Counted from the first letter of the stretch, positions 33,892-44,242 are shown. The stretch is DNA of 59,746 bases from Chitinophagaceae bacterium (GCA_947469485.1 CANIPU010000018.1:1-59746); one strand, 5' to 3'. A program made the numbers and translations. Notes: a model not told the origin generated them from the sequence alone.

Positions 33892-36111
33892 ATGTTAAAT
33901 AGAATAACTTTTATTCTTACTTTAAGTTTTATTCTGCTTCAAGGATTGTTTTTTAATTCTTCAGCTCAGAATATTGCTGTAAATGGTGATTTTGAAAATT
34001 ACAGTGTATTACCTTCAGGCTATGGTCAGTATAATGCATGTGTTGGAATTTCGGATTTAAATAACAACCCAACATTTTCATGGCCTTATGCAAGTCCTGA
34101 TTATTTACATATGAATGGAGGTGGCGGAGTACAATTACCTGCCTGTACTTTTGGAACAACAAATCCATATAACGGTGATGCAATTTTTGGTTTATGCGCC
34201 TGGTATGCACCCAATACACCTGATTTCAGGGAGTATGTTTCAGTTCCTTTAAGTACTCCTTTGATTCCAGGAAATCAATATCAATGTACCTTTTATATAA
34301 CCAACGGTACATCAAATATTCTCGGGGGTGGTTGCGATCATATGGGAGTTCAGTTTTCCGTTGGAACAATTCCTCAAGTAGATCATGAACCTGTTGGCGG
34401 TGTACCACAATTTGAAATTCCAGGACCATTTACAAGCACAACCTGGCAACAGCAAATTTTTACTTTCACTGCGACAACCCCTTGTGATCAGGTTTGTTTC
34501 GGAAACTTTTTTGATGACGCATCTACTACTGGAATCGGAGGCGGTGCATATTACTTCATTGATATGGTTGAAGTTATTCCATTGACGCAGGTTTTTTCAA
34601 TAAGCGGAGATACTTCGTTGTGTTCAGGAGAATCAACAACCATTACAGCTTTTAACACTTCCGCTTGCTGGTGGGAAAGTTTAGCAAATCCGGGTGTAAG
34701 TATTGATCAGGATTCTATTTTAACAATTACTCCGCTTGTTACTGCAACTTATGTAGCACATGGTGATACTGCTACCGATTCATTAACAGTTTATGTTCAT
34801 CCGGTTCCTGTAGTTAATTTAGGTAATGACACAACAATTTGCGGAAGTTTTGCAATGACATTGGATGCTGAAAATGCAGGGAATAATTATTTATGGAGCA
34901 CAACCGATGTGAGCCAGACTATAAATGTTGTGCAAAGCGGAACTTACTCAGTAACAGTCACCACTGCTTTTGGTTGTTCGGCTTCGGATGCTATTACAAT
35001 TACCTCAGTTCCTTTTATTACTGTAAATCTTGGCAATGATTCTACCCTATGTGACGGAAATACAGTAACTATAAATGCCGGACCTGTATCCTATTTATAT
35101 TTATGGTCAACAGGAGAAACAAGCAACTTACTATCCACAACTTCAACCGGAAATTATTCTGTTACAGTTACCAATGGAACATGCATAGGAAATGATACTA
35201 TACAAATCACCTTCAATACCCCGCCAGTTTTTTCAATTGGAAACGATACTTCATTGTGCATCGGCCAAACTTATAATATCACTGCTCCCTCAGGATTTAA
35301 TTATTTATGGAATACCGGAGAAATAACACAAACCATTTCAGTTACCACTACAAATTCTTATTCAGTTGTTCTGAATGATGGATATTGTACCGGAACAGAT
35401 AATATTAATGTTGATTTTTTCGATGCGCATTTTGTTGACATTGGCCCTGATTTAACAATGTGTCAGGGAGATGTAACAACAATAACATCAGTTATCAGCA
35501 GCCAGCAAAATTTATGGTCGACAGGTCAAACTTCAACATTCATTTCAGTTTCGGATAGTGGAATATTCTGGCTTGAACAAACATATCAGGGATGTGTGAG
35601 CCGCGATTCATTGCACATTTCAATTTTACAAAGGCCTTATATTGTATTACCTGATGACATTATTTTTTGCGGAACAAATGCAATAGAGGTTGAAGGTTAT
35701 ACTTTTTCTTCTTCCATTACCTGGTCAACCGGCGATACTACTAATCCGATTTTTGTAAATGTTTTCCCCGCAATAATATGGGCTTCTGTAACTAATGGGT
35801 ATTGCACATCAACTGACACTATTGAGATAAGTATGGATTGCGATTTATTTATTCCAAATGCCTTTTCACCAAACGGCGATGGAATCAATGATGAATTTAA
35901 AGTTATGCAAACAGAAATTCAGCAATTTATTATGCAGATATATGACCGCTGGGGTGAGTTGGTTTATGAAACAAATAATCCTAACTCTGGATGGGATGGC
36001 AAATTCAATGAAATGAATTGCAATATCGGTGCTTATGTGTATTATATTAAAGCAACACTTGCTGATTCAAAAACTATTGAACGAAAGGGAAATGTTACCT
36101 TACTTCGATAA
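33892..36111 (+). CDS. Secreted repeat protein with gliding-motility-type (CHU_C, type B) T9SS C-terminal domain
   Basis: A 739-aa surface protein. A signal peptide (residues 1-25, ending NSSAQN) is followed by an N-terminal beta domain (about 26-240) with several cysteines. Five Ig-like repeats of about 70 residues begin near 306, 378, 447, 515 and 583; most open with a GNDT-x-LC-G motif (for example VNLGNDTTICG, VNLGNDSTLCDG, FSIGNDTSLCIG). The C-terminal 85 residues are the gliding-motility-associated domain (FIPNAFSPNGDGINDEF, IYDRWGELVYETNN, KGNVTLLR). That domain marks T9SS cargo, and the repeats suggest an adhesin (inferred). A possible -7 box TACCTTTA lies at 33868. Confidence 0.9.
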   Translation: MLNRITFILTLSFILLQGLFFNSSAQNIAVNGDFENYSVLPSGYGQYNACVGISDLNNNPTFSWPYASPDYLHMNGGGGVQLPACTFGTTNPYNGDAIFGLCAWYAPNTPDFREYVSVPLSTPLIPGNQYQCTFYITNGTSNILGGGCDHMGVQFSVGTIPQVDHEPVGGVPQFEIPGPFTSTTWQQQIFTFTATTPCDQVCFGNFFDDASTTGIGGGAYYFIDMVEVIPLTQVFSISGDTSLCSGESTTITAFNTSACWWESLANPGVSIDQDSILTITPLVTATYVAHGDTATDSLTVYVHPVPVVNLGNDTTICGSFAMTLDAENAGNNYLWSTTDVSQTINVVQSGTYSVTVTTAFGCSASDAITITSVPFITVNLGNDSTLCDGNTVTINAGPVSYLYLWSTGETSNLLSTTSTGNYSVTVTNGTCIGNDTIQITFNTPPVFSIGNDTSLCIGQTYNITAPSGFNYLWNTGEITQTISVTTTNSYSVVLNDGYCTGTDNINVDFFDAHFVDIGPDLTMCQGDVTTITSVISSQQNLWSTGQTSTFISVSDSGIFWLEQTYQGCVSRDSLHISILQRPYIVLPDDIIFCGTNAIEVEGYTFSSSITWSTGDTTNPIFVNVFPAIIWASVTNGYCTSTDTIEISMDCDLFIPNAFSPNGDGINDEFKVMQTEIQQFIMQIYDRWGELVYETNNPNSGWDGKFNEMNCNIGAYVYYIKATLADSKTIERKGNVTLLR

Positions 36112-36159
36112 GGTTTCGATTTAACTATATTATTCTGAAAAACTAAAAAAGAATAAGTT

Positions 36160-36687
36160 TCACCATTCACCTGCGTATTTTAAATCCTGTCCGGTTTGAA
36201 ATTTCAGATAATCGTATTTCAGTTTAATTATCTGGCGGAGGTGTAAATAATCGTGCGCCAACCAGTTTGATAAAAATAATTCACCGCTCATTGCACCAAA
36301 CTTTGGATGATGATGGGCTTTTTTAAAATCAGGATCGACTAATGAATTTAGCCATTTCAAAGATTTTTTTCTTTCTTCTAAAAACAGTTTAAGAATCAAG
36401 GAGTAATCCTGCTTCATATAATCTCTTGCTGTAACCCAATTTACAGGGTCTATCGGAGGTAATGGTAAATCCGGATTAGTTAAAACATGGTGCAGCCGCG
36501 CTTTGAAATCTTCTCTTTCCTCATCTAAAAGGTGACAAACAATTTCAAGCAAGCACCATTTATCAGGTGCAGGTTTCCATAAATATTGTTGTTGAGAAAT
36601 TGCTGAAAGAACTGATTTAAAATCATCCCAATTGTTATTTAGTTCAGAAATTATGAAGTGCGATTTAAAATTTGATTCAGAGGCCAT
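36160..36687 (-). CDS. DinB family protein
   Basis: A 175-aa four-helix-bundle protein of the DinB/YfiT superfamily. The three conserved metal-ligand histidines are in VCHLLDEEREDF and NWLAHDYLHLRQI. Members include thiol-dependent metalloenzymes, but many have no known function. It is the last gene on the reverse strand after aroA, with 28 bp between, and converges on the adhesin-like gene. Confidence 0.85.
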   Translation of the reverse strand: MASESNFKSHFIISELNNNWDDFKSVLSAISQQQYLWKPAPDKWCLLEIVCHLLDEEREDFKARLHHVLTNPDLPLPPIDPVNWVTARDYMKQDYSLILKLFLEERKKSLKWLNSLVDPDFKKAHHHPKFGAMSGELFLSNWLAHDYLHLRQIIKLKYDYLKFQTGQDLKYAGEW

Positions 36688-36715
36688 ATAAGTACTTTAA
36701 CTTTATGAAATCACT

Positions 36716-37939
36716 TTAATTGTTTAGTTTTTTTAACTCTAACCAGAAATCAGGAAAAGATTTATTCACCACGGATTTATCATCAAAAGTTATGGAAGAA
36801 AACAGCGAAGCCAGGGGAGCAAAACTCATTGCAATGCGGTGATCGTTATGGGTAGAGAGTTTATAGTTTAATGTTTTTAGTTCAAAGTTTTTTGCATCAA
36901 TTGAAAAAGTGTTTTTCGTTTGCTTCACTTTGCAATTCAGTTGCCTCAATAATTTAGCAAACACATTTGCCCGTTTACTTTCTTTATAATTCAGGTGAGA
37001 GGTGTTTTTAAATGTTGCGCTAATTCTTTTAGCAGCACAGGTTACAACCAATGCCGGAAATAAATCAGGGCAATCATTTACATCAAAAATAAACTGATTG
37101 TAAACTTTTCTGGTATCTCCCTTCATGGTAATGAGCTCGCTTACAATAGATACTCCTTTTTTATTGAATATACTTTTTATCCCAAATGCTTCGAATAGTT
37201 CAACAATAACTCTATCGCCTTGAAGCGAATCTTTTTTTAAACCTTTTAAAAGTATTTTACTTCCAGGATTAAAAGCAGCAAGTTCATAAAAATAAGATGC
37301 TGCGCTCCAATCTGATTCAATAAAACTATTTCTTGACTGATATTTTCCGGGACAAACAGTTATATTTTTTCCATTTACAAATACATCAATTCCATATTCT
37401 CTCATTACCTCAATTGTCATATCAATGTATGGCCTGCTTACTGATTTCCCCGTTAATGAAATTTGCAATTCGTTTTTAAAGGTTGGTGCAACTAATAACA
37501 AAGCTGAAATAAATTGAGAACTGACTCCTGCATTAACAGATATCTTCCCTCCTTCCAGTTTTTTTCCTTTGATCAACAAATGAGTTTTTTCTCTTTTAAT
37601 ATCTCCGCCAATCTTTCTTAAAGAATCAATCAATGGTTCAATTGGTCGCAGCATTAATCTTTTGCTTCCTGAAAGCTTCCATGTTCCTTCTTTACTCGCA
37701 AGTAAAGCCAATAGAAAACGAAATGTTGTGCCGCCTTCACCAGAGTATATAATTTTATCAGTTAATTGAAGCGCTTTTTTTAATATTCTTGTATCATCTG
37801 CATCTGATAGATTTTCAATTTTAAATTTTTTATTGCTTATAGCTTTAATAAGCAGCAACCGATTGCTAATACTTTTTGACGCAGGCAGATTTATTTCATT
37901 CTTAAAAGGACCCTCTAAATGTTTTTGAGTGAAAGGCAT
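36716..37939 (-). CDS. aroA: 3-phosphoshikimate 1-carboxyvinyltransferase (EPSP synthase)
   Basis: Joins shikimate-3-phosphate and PEP in the shikimate pathway. The 407-aa protein has LPASKSISNRLLLIKAI, the GEGGTTFRFLLALLA motif, RPIEPLIDSLRKIGG, the catalytic FDVNDCPDLFPALVV region and NDHRIAMSFAPLAS at the C-terminus. The phosphate-binding motif reads GEGGTTFRF where most enzymes have a GNAGTAMR-type sequence, as in other Bacteroidota. Its ATG overlaps the aroB stop by one base. Confidence 0.93.
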   Translation of the reverse strand: MPFTQKHLEGPFKNEINLPASKSISNRLLLIKAISNKKFKIENLSDADDTRILKKALQLTDKIIYSGEGGTTFRFLLALLASKEGTWKLSGSKRLMLRPIEPLIDSLRKIGGDIKREKTHLLIKGKKLEGGKISVNAGVSSQFISALLLVAPTFKNELQISLTGKSVSRPYIDMTIEVMREYGIDVFVNGKNITVCPGKYQSRNSFIESDWSAASYFYELAAFNPGSKILLKGLKKDSLQGDRVIVELFEAFGIKSIFNKKGVSIVSELITMKGDTRKVYNQFIFDVNDCPDLFPALVVTCAAKRISATFKNTSHLNYKESKRANVFAKLLRQLNCKVKQTKNTFSIDAKNFELKTLNYKLSTHNDHRIAMSFAPLASLFSSITFDDKSVVNKSFPDFWLELKKLNN

Positions 37940-39000
37940 TATAACAGTCGATAGTAATTCAAACTTTCTTTCACAGTAACTAAATCCACCACTTTATCCA
38001 TGTGGGGTTTTCCTAATCGCTTTAGTAATACAGGTTTGATTTTTGTTCCAATATTTTTCTTATCTGATGCAACGAAAGAAAGTATTTCTTCAATCTCAGT
38101 TTCGTTAAATATAATTTTTGGAAAATTATTTTTCAGAAATATTATTTGCTCATTGAAGAAGTCTTCTGAAAGTTTAAAATATTTACATGAAATAAATAGT
38201 TCGCAAATCATTCCGGCTGCAACTGCAAAACCGTGAGGAATTGGCTTTTTTGTTAACAAACAAAAACTTTCTAAAGCATGCCCAATAGTATGGCCAAAAT
38301 TGAGTTGTATTCTTTTTCCCTGATCAAATAAATCTTTATCTGTAATTTTTAATTTGAATCTGATTGCAGTTTCAATCTGATCCTTGACAGAATCAGTTTT
38401 GTTAAAATTCAAAACAAACTCATTCCATGTTTCGAGCCCATTAAGAACTGCATGTTTAGCCATCTCTGCTTTACCACTAACAAGCTCATCGTGAGGTAAT
38501 GAATTTAAAAATTCAGTAGAAATAAAAACTGCTTTAGGTTGGCAAAAGGTTCCTAATTGATTTTTATAATTTGCAAAATCAACACCTGTTTTTCCACCGA
38601 CAGAAGCATCAATCATTGAAAGTAATGTTGTTGGCACATGAATAAAATCAATTCCCCGTTTAAAAACAGAAGCGGTAAATCCACCAATATCAGTAATCAT
38701 ACCACCCCCCAGATTTATTAGAACAGATTTACGATCAGAAACCGGCAATAATTGCTCCCATAAATTTTCAGCTGAATCTAAAGTTTTAAATTCTTCTCCG
38801 GCCGGAAGGCAAAGCGAATGGTAGGTTTTCAAATTACAATAATCAACCAACTTAGGTAAGCAGTGTCTTTTAGTATTTGAATCAGTTAAAATGATTAAGG
38901 AAGAATAATTTCCATTTCTTAAAAACTGTTTTAAAGATTTTAATTTTTCATCGAAGAAAACCCGATGAAATTTACCTTTAATAACTGCGAACCTGCTCAT
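37939..39000 (-). CDS. aroB: 3-dehydroquinate synthase
   Basis: Second shikimate step: DAHP to 3-dehydroquinate, NAD- and zinc/cobalt-dependent. The 353-aa protein contains GGGMITDIGGFTASVFKRGI, IDASVGGKTGVDFANYKN, GKAEMAKHAVLNG and LNFGHTIGHALES, which include the metal-binding Glu/His residues. It overlaps the ABM-domain gene upstream by 23 bases and aroA downstream by one. Confidence 0.95.
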   Translation of the reverse strand: MSRFAVIKGKFHRVFFDEKLKSLKQFLRNGNYSSLIILTDSNTKRHCLPKLVDYCNLKTYHSLCLPAGEEFKTLDSAENLWEQLLPVSDRKSVLINLGGGMITDIGGFTASVFKRGIDFIHVPTTLLSMIDASVGGKTGVDFANYKNQLGTFCQPKAVFISTEFLNSLPHDELVSGKAEMAKHAVLNGLETWNEFVLNFNKTDSVKDQIETAIRFKLKITDKDLFDQGKRIQLNFGHTIGHALESFCLLTKKPIPHGFAVAAGMICELFISCKYFKLSEDFFNEQIIFLKNNFPKIIFNETEIEEILSFVASDKKNIGTKIKPVLLKRLGKPHMDKVVDLVTVKESLNYYRLL

Positions 39001-39298
39001 AAGATTTTATGCGCTCTAAAGATTCAAGACTCCACGCATCTGCAGGTGCTGAAAAATACTGACGAATTTCTGTCCATGTTGATCGAAACAAATCAGAAAA
39101 CCTGTACTTATTAAGCGCTTGCTCATCACGCCAGATGCTATAAGTAAAAATAACATCCTTTGATCCTGCTTCATTAAGTAACTCAAGATGCATACAGCCT
39201 TCAAATCCAGCAATGCTATCTTTTATCCTGCTGAATAAGGCTCTGAACTCGTGCACGCATTCTGGTTTAAATTCCATTTTAACAATTCTAATTATCAT
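38978..39298 (-). CDS. Antibiotic biosynthesis monooxygenase (ABM) domain protein
   Basis: A 106-aa single-domain dimeric alpha/beta-barrel protein: IIRIVKMEFKPECVHEFRA, then GCMHLELLNE and VIFTYSIWRDEQALNKYR, the usual ABM pattern. Members include quinol monooxygenases and heme-degrading enzymes, and many small stand-alone copies are uncharacterised. It lies between the SAM hydrolase gene and aroB and overlaps aroB by 23 bases. Confidence 0.85.
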   Translation of the reverse strand: MIIRIVKMEFKPECVHEFRALFSRIKDSIAGFEGCMHLELLNEAGSKDVIFTYSIWRDEQALNKYRFSDLFRSTWTEIRQYFSAPADAWSLESLERIKSYEQVRSY

Positions 39299-39309
39299 AT
39301 TCTTCCAAA

Positions 39310-40083
39310 TTATTTAAATTCTATATGAACCGTATCATTCAATTTTAATCCTAATAAACTTGCCATACTGCCGTGTTTCATAAACAATTCGATATACCCA
39401 GCCGAATTTACAAGGCATGAAATATTGCCTTCCTGAATTGAACTGTAATCTTCTTCCAATTTATCAATATCATTATTCCTTTTAAAAGTTACAATGAATT
39501 TTCGATTCTGCCTGATGTTTTCAAATTCTTCTTTTCGAATGTTCAATATAACATTTTCAAAACGATCAATATGCAAAACCTGTCCTTTTATATAATTATG
39601 ATTAATTAAAGGTCTGAATGAGGCTGCCCTATTAATTACCGATATAGGATCTCCAATCTCTTCTAAAATTTTACCCTCTAATATCGCTTTTGCAGCTTCA
39701 ATATAAATGCCTGAAGCAGGCAAGGTTGTTTTATTACCGCTTTCTTTCAAATAGAAAATTCTTTCAGGTAATTTATCTTCAAACATCAATGAAAATAATC
39801 CATTATCCGGACCAATGAAAAAATGATCATTGTGTTGTATCACCAAATGCTTCATTCCCTTATACCTGCTTGTGTCAACACCTGCAATATGAACTGTTCC
39901 GGCTGGAAAATGATGATAGCTATTTACTAATATATAAGCAGCCTGTGCATAACTGAAAGGTTCAATGTCGTGAGATATATCAACAATGGAAACATCCTTA
40001 ATGCATTTCAATAGTTCCCCTTTTATCACAGCTACATAAAAATCTTTTATGCCTAGGTCTGTAGTAAGGGTTACCAAATTCAT
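39310..40083 (-). CDS. SAM hydrolase (S-adenosyl-L-methionine hydroxide adenosyltransferase, DUF62 family)
   Basis: Splits S-adenosylmethionine to adenosine and methionine with water; a relative of bacterial fluorinase and chlorinase. The 257-aa protein (ATG at 40083, preferred over a TTG at 40095) has LTTDLGIKDFYVAVIKGELL, the DISHDIEPF motif and FIGPDNGLFSLMF. The family shares this N-terminal Asp and PDNG loop. It begins a reverse-strand operon with ABM, aroB, aroA and DinB, divergent from phoH, a pairing frequent in Bacteroidota. Confidence 0.88.
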   Translation of the reverse strand: MNLVTLTTDLGIKDFYVAVIKGELLKCIKDVSIVDISHDIEPFSYAQAAYILVNSYHHFPAGTVHIAGVDTSRYKGMKHLVIQHNDHFFIGPDNGLFSLMFEDKLPERIFYLKESGNKTTLPASGIYIEAAKAILEGKILEEIGDPISVINRAASFRPLINHNYIKGQVLHIDRFENVILNIRKEEFENIRQNRKFIVTFKRNNDIDKLEEDYSSIQEGNISCLVNSAGYIELFMKHGSMASLLGLKLNDTVHIEFK

Positions 40084-40197
40084 TATTATGCTCAAAAATA
40101 TTAGCCCGCAAATAACAGCATAGAAATCTTAATTTGTCTTTGTCTGTTTTGACTAACTAAAGTGGATAAATTAAAAAATTGTTTTTTTGGCTGAACT

Positions 40198-40205
40198 TAT
40201 CTTTG
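40198..40205 (+). promoter_or_regulatory. Possible -7 box (TATCTTTG) of phoH
   Basis: Exact TAnnTTTG match 24 bp before the phoH start, with a weak TTG at 40179-40181 about 16 bp upstream of it (usual spacing 19-21). Confidence 0.45.
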
Positions 40206-40228
40206 AAAACTAAACGCAGCATTATACA

Positions 40229-41209
40229 TTGACAGAACTTACTATTACGCTCGACGCTATCGACCCGGTAGATTTTTTAGGTATTAACAACTCTCGACTT
40301 CAAATGCTAAAGCGGGCATTCCCCAAACTTAAAATAGTTTCGAGAGGCAGCCTGATAAAAGCAGAAGGAACTAATGAAGATCTGACATCACTTGACGATA
40401 AAGTTAAAATGATGATTCAGTTTGTGGAGAAATATGGTCGAATCAGTGATAAAACAACTGAAGACTTACTTGGTGACTCTAACCCATCAGAACTTGATGC
40501 TTTTAAGTTTGCCGAAGATGTTATTGTATATGGTACCAATGGATTAACTGTTAAAGCACGGACAGCTAATCAAAAGAAAATGGTTTCAATGTCTGAAGAA
40601 AACGATATCATTTTTGCCATTGGCCCTGCCGGCACCGGAAAAACTTATACTGCAGTTGCTCTTGCTGTTAGGGCATTGAAGAACAAACAAATCAAGAAAA
40701 TTATTTTAACCCGTCCTGCGGTTGAAGCCGGGGAAAGTCTTGGCTTCTTGCCTGGTGATTTAAAAGAAAAGATTGATCCTTATCTGCGTCCATTGTATGA
40801 TGCTCTTGACGATATGATTCCGCCGGATAAATTAAATTACTACATAGCCAATCGTACAATTGAAATTGCTCCGCTTGCATTTATGCGTGGCCGCACACTT
40901 GATAACGCTTACATATTATTAGACGAAGCCCAGAATACAACTGACTCTCAAATAAAAATGTTGCTTACCCGAATTGGACCTAGTGCAAAAGCTATTATTA
41001 CCGGCGATTTAACCCAAGTTGATTTACCAAAATATCAGAGAAGCGGTCTATTTAAAGCCCTCGATATCCTGCAAAATATTGAAGGTATTGGAGTTATTTT
41101 TCTAAATGAAAGTGATGTTGTTCGTCACAGACTTGTCAAGCAGATTATTAAGGCATATGGAAATAGTGACGAAAAGGGAAAAGATGAAAATGGAGTTGTA
41201 AAAAAGTAA
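40229..41209 (+). CDS. PhoH family ATPase
   Basis: A 326-aa cytoplasmic P-loop ATPase of the PhoH/YbeZ type, linked to RNA and ribosome maturation. It starts at a TTG (40229); the next in-frame ATG would remove 25 residues that belong to the family's conserved N-terminus ([19 protein letters not shown]). Walker A is [20 protein letters not shown], Walker [12 protein letters not shown], with [18 protein letters not shown] near the end. Its usual partner YbeY is not in the window. Confidence 0.92.
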   Translation: MTELTITLDAIDPVDFLGINNSRLQMLKRAFPKLKIVSRGSLIKAEGTNEDLTSLDDKVKMMIQFVEKYGRISDKTTEDLLGDSNPSELDAFKFAEDVIVYGTNGLTVKARTANQKKMVSMSEENDIIFAIGPAGTGKTYTAVALAVRALKNKQIKKIILTRPAVEAGESLGFLPGDLKEKIDPYLRPLYDALDDMIPPDKLNYYIANRTIEIAPLAFMRGRTLDNAYILLDEAQNTTDSQIKMLLTRIGPSAKAIITGDLTQVDLPKYQRSGLFKALDILQNIEGIGVIFLNESDVVRHRLVKQIIKAYGNSDEKGKDENGVVKK

Positions 41210-41378
41210 CTTCTTACATTATTAAGCCTTGATTTTTTACTTAAGCAAGTGTTAAGTTGTCAATTTTCTTTATAAAATCTTCAGGTAATTTATTTGATGA
41301 TTTTGATAAATATTTTATCTTGCCATAGTTAAATTCATCATTCAAGATAATAATGATTTAAAATTTTATTGGCAATCT

Positions 41379-41708
41379 ATGACACTTTCTACTACTGAAT
41401 TAGAAAAGAAATTAAAATTTTGGTTTGAAAATAATTTTTCTATTGAACAAGTTGAAAGTGAGTTAACAGAATTAGGATTAGACGCTGACTTGTTAGAAAC
41501 GAATTTGCGTGCATTTAAAAAAATGAAGTACGCAAATAAACATTTTGCGGGTATTATATGTGTAATTATTGGTGCCGTACTGTGTGTATTAAGCTGCATG
41601 CTTGCAATTTTAAATCCCTTGCCTGCATTATTTAATTTGTTTCTTTTTGCTTTTACACCACTAGCTATTATTATATTATTTATCGGATTGTATTTGTTGT
41701 TTGAATAA
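41379..41708 (+). CDS. Small membrane protein of unknown function
   Basis: A 109-aa protein. The first ~45 residues are soluble and helical, containing a UBA-like pattern (FSIEQVESELTELGLDADLL). Two membrane spans follow (about 55-76 and 84-107), ending LYLLFE. No family is recognised. It stands alone between phoH and uppP. Codon use matches the neighbours, and the soluble-then-two-spans layout argues for a real gene. Confidence 0.7.
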   Translation: MTLSTTELEKKLKFWFENNFSIEQVESELTELGLDADLLETNLRAFKKMKYANKHFAGIICVIIGAVLCVLSCMLAILNPLPALFNLFLFAFTPLAIIILFIGLYLLFE

Positions 41709-41838
41709 ATCAATCACTTGCGAGTAAACTTTTCTGCAAAATCGAGATTTCTGCCAATAGAAAATTTGCTTATAAACTGATTTGCTATTATTGATTTGCA
41801 TCTAATTACATTTGGCGCTTTAACAATCGAAAAAAAGC

Positions 41839-42624
41839 ATGACTACATTTCAGGCTGTTATTTTAGGAATAATTGAAGGGCTTACAGAGTTTTTGCCTAT
41901 ATCAAGCACAGGCCACATGATAATAGGCACAGCTGTTTTAGGTATTGAACCAACAGAATTTGTTAAAATGTTTACTGTAAATATTCAATTCGGAGCTATC
42001 CTAAGCGTGGTTGTTTTGTACTGGAAACGCTTTTTTCAATCAATGGATTTTTATTACAAACTTATTATAGCTTTTATTCCCGCAGCTGTTTTTGGAGTAT
42101 TGCTTGATAAATATATTGATCAATTATTAGGAAGCGTTGAGGCGGTGGCGCTTGCTCTTTTACTTGGTGGTATAATCCTGTTATTTATTGATAAAATATT
42201 TTCAACAAATGAAAAGGAACCTGAAAAAGAAATGAGATATATCACCGCATTTAAGATTGGAATGTTTCAGGTTATTTCAATGATACCGGGTGTTTCAAGA
42301 AGCGGTGCTACAATAATCGGAGGACTTACACAAAAACTAAATCGTAAGCAAGCGGCTGAATTTTCCTTTTTTCTTGCAGTGCCTACTATGGCCGCCGCAA
42401 CTTGTTTTAAGCTTTTAAAAAACTACACACTAATCGATTCATCAAATATTAAGCTTTTGGTAATTGGTAATATAGTTGCATTTATTGTTGCAATGATTGC
42501 GATTAAAGCATTTATAGGAATTCTCAACAAATATGGATTTCGCTGGTTCGGTATTTATCGGATTATTATCGGAGCTGTAATAATCATTCTTCTCGCGTTA
42601 AAGATTAATCTTGCGGTGTTATGA
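41839..42624 (+). CDS. uppP: Undecaprenyl-diphosphatase (BacA/UppP)
   Basis: Recycles the C55 lipid carrier by removing a phosphate from undecaprenyl diphosphate; confers basal bacitracin resistance. The 261-aa membrane protein has both signatures, [15 protein letters not shown] at 13-27 and [14 protein letters not shown] near 150, and about eight spans. Its stop overlaps the truB start as ATGA. It leads a six-gene tightly packed forward-strand run. Confidence 0.95.
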   Translation: MTTFQAVILGIIEGLTEFLPISSTGHMIIGTAVLGIEPTEFVKMFTVNIQFGAILSVVVLYWKRFFQSMDFYYKLIIAFIPAAVFGVLLDKYIDQLLGSVEAVALALLLGGIILLFIDKIFSTNEKEPEKEMRYITAFKIGMFQVISMIPGVSRSGATIIGGLTQKLNRKQAAEFSFFLAVPTMAAATCFKLLKNYTLIDSSNIKLLVIGNIVAFIVAMIAIKAFIGILNKYGFRWFGIYRIIIGAVIIILLALKINLAVL

Positions 42625-43334
42625 CATTGTCGGAAATCAAAGAAGGAAGTGTTTTATTAATTGACAAACCTATTAGATGGAGTTCGTTTGATTTAGTTAA
42701 AAAAGTGAGCTTACTTGCCCGCCCAAAGAAAGTAGGTCATGCTGGAACTCTTGACCCTCTTGCATCTGGTTTAATGATTATTTTGACCGGTAGCAAAACA
42801 AAAGAAATGCTGGACCTGAATGCCGGTGAAAAAGAATATACAGGAACATTCTTTATTGGTGCCTCAACTGAGTCTCACGATTTGGAAAGACCAATAGATG
42901 CAACTTTTCCTATTTCTCATATTACTGATGAAATGATACTTCAAGTTGCAAAATCCATGATCGGTTCATTTGCTCAAACTCCTCCGCTTCATTCCGCTAA
43001 AAAAAGAGATGGTGTGAGGTATTATAAAATGGCAAGACGAGGTGAGGAATTTCAACGAATAAAATCATGGGTGGAGTTAAAGGAATTTGAGATAACCAGA
43101 ATTCAATTACCTGAAATAGATTTCAGAATTGTGTGCAGTAAGGGTTTTTATGTTCGTTCACTTGCTCATGATTATGGTGAAAAATTATTAAGCGGAGCTC
43201 ACATAACTGCTTTGAGAAGAATAAGAAGTGGAAATTTTAATATTAAGGATGCCTGGACGATTGAATCATTTATGGAATTTGTATTAAAGGAAAAAGAGAA
43301 TTATCAGAATGAAAGTTTATCACAGTTCCAATAA
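42621..43334 (+). CDS. truB: tRNA pseudouridine(55) synthase
   Basis: Makes pseudouridine 55 in the T-loop of tRNAs. The 237-aa protein has [13 protein letters not shown] near 12-24 and [14 protein letters not shown] at 39-52 with the catalytic Asp45, then the [10 protein letters not shown] and [13 protein letters not shown] motifs. It is shorter than the E. coli enzyme at the C-terminus, as in other Bacteroidota. It overlaps uppP by four bases and ribF by 26. Confidence 0.95.
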   Translation: MTLSEIKEGSVLLIDKPIRWSSFDLVKKVSLLARPKKVGHAGTLDPLASGLMIILTGSKTKEMLDLNAGEKEYTGTFFIGASTESHDLERPIDATFPISHITDEMILQVAKSMIGSFAQTPPLHSAKKRDGVRYYKMARRGEEFQRIKSWVELKEFEITRIQLPEIDFRIVCSKGFYVRSLAHDYGEKLLSGAHITALRRIRSGNFNIKDAWTIESFMEFVLKEKENYQNESLSQFQ

Positions 43335-44241
43335 TCTTTTTGAATTTAAAAATCCAGTTGTTACAATTGGAACTTTTGATGGAGTACACGCAGGCCACAG
43401 AAAATTAATTCAAAAGATAAAATCAATTGCTGATAAAATTTCAGGCGAGAGCGTATTAATTACTTTTGAACCTCATCCTCGCTTAATTATTCATCCGGAA
43501 GAAAAATCTTTGAGAATCTTAACAACTTTGGATGAGAAAATCAACCTGCTTGAATCTGAGGGTGTTGACCAACTTGTTATTATTCCGTTCACCTCAGAAT
43601 TTTCATTGCATTCTGCAAAAGATTATATTAAAAATTTCCTGGTAAATAAGTTTCACCCTAAAGTAATTATTACAGGTTATAACCATTCATTTGGACATCA
43701 CAGAGATGGAAATATTGAAATGCTTAGAAAGCACGAAACAGAATTTAATTATAAAGTTGAAGAACTTAATAAGCAACTAATTGACGACATTGCAGTTAGC
43801 AGCACAAGAATTCGCATCGCACTTTCAGAAGGTGATATTGAACTTGCCTCGCACTTATTGGGTCACACATACTCAATATCCGGAATGGTTGTAAAAGGAC
43901 AACAACTTGGCAACAAACTTGGATTTCCAACTGCAAATATTTCAATTAACGACTCACTAAAACTAATTCCGGCCGATGGAGTTTATGCTGTAAGAATAAA
44001 ATATAAAAACAATTTTCTTAAAGGCATGATGAATATTGGCTTCCGTCCTACTGTTGATGGATTGCATCATAAATTAGAAGTTCATCTATTTGATTTCAAC
44101 AAAGATTTATATAATGAAATATTAGAAATTCAATTTGTAAAACGATTAAGGGAAGAAAGAAAATTTTTAACAGTTGATGATTTGAAAGAGCAATTACATA
44201 AGGATAAAGAACAATCAATTTTAATATTAAAAGATATCTGA
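43309..44241 (+). CDS. ribF: Bifunctional riboflavin kinase/FAD synthetase
   Basis: Makes FMN and then FAD. The 310-aa protein has the N-terminal FAD synthetase domain (VVTIGTFDGVHAGHRKL, then ITGYNHSFGHHRDG and SSTRIR) and the C-terminal riboflavin kinase domain (GHTYSISGMVVKGQQLGNKL, then GFPTANI and GVYAVRI). It starts 26 bases inside truB, which implies coupled translation, and ends one base before rlmH begins. Confidence 0.95.
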   Translation: MKVYHSSNNLFEFKNPVVTIGTFDGVHAGHRKLIQKIKSIADKISGESVLITFEPHPRLIIHPEEKSLRILTTLDEKINLLESEGVDQLVIIPFTSEFSLHSAKDYIKNFLVNKFHPKVIITGYNHSFGHHRDGNIEMLRKHETEFNYKVEELNKQLIDDIAVSSTRIRIALSEGDIELASHLLGHTYSISGMVVKGQQLGNKLGFPTANISINDSLKLIPADGVYAVRIKYKNNFLKGMMNIGFRPTVDGLHHKLEVHLFDFNKDLYNEILEIQFVKRLREERKFLTVDDLKEQLHKDKEQSILILKDI

Positions 44242-44242
44242 T

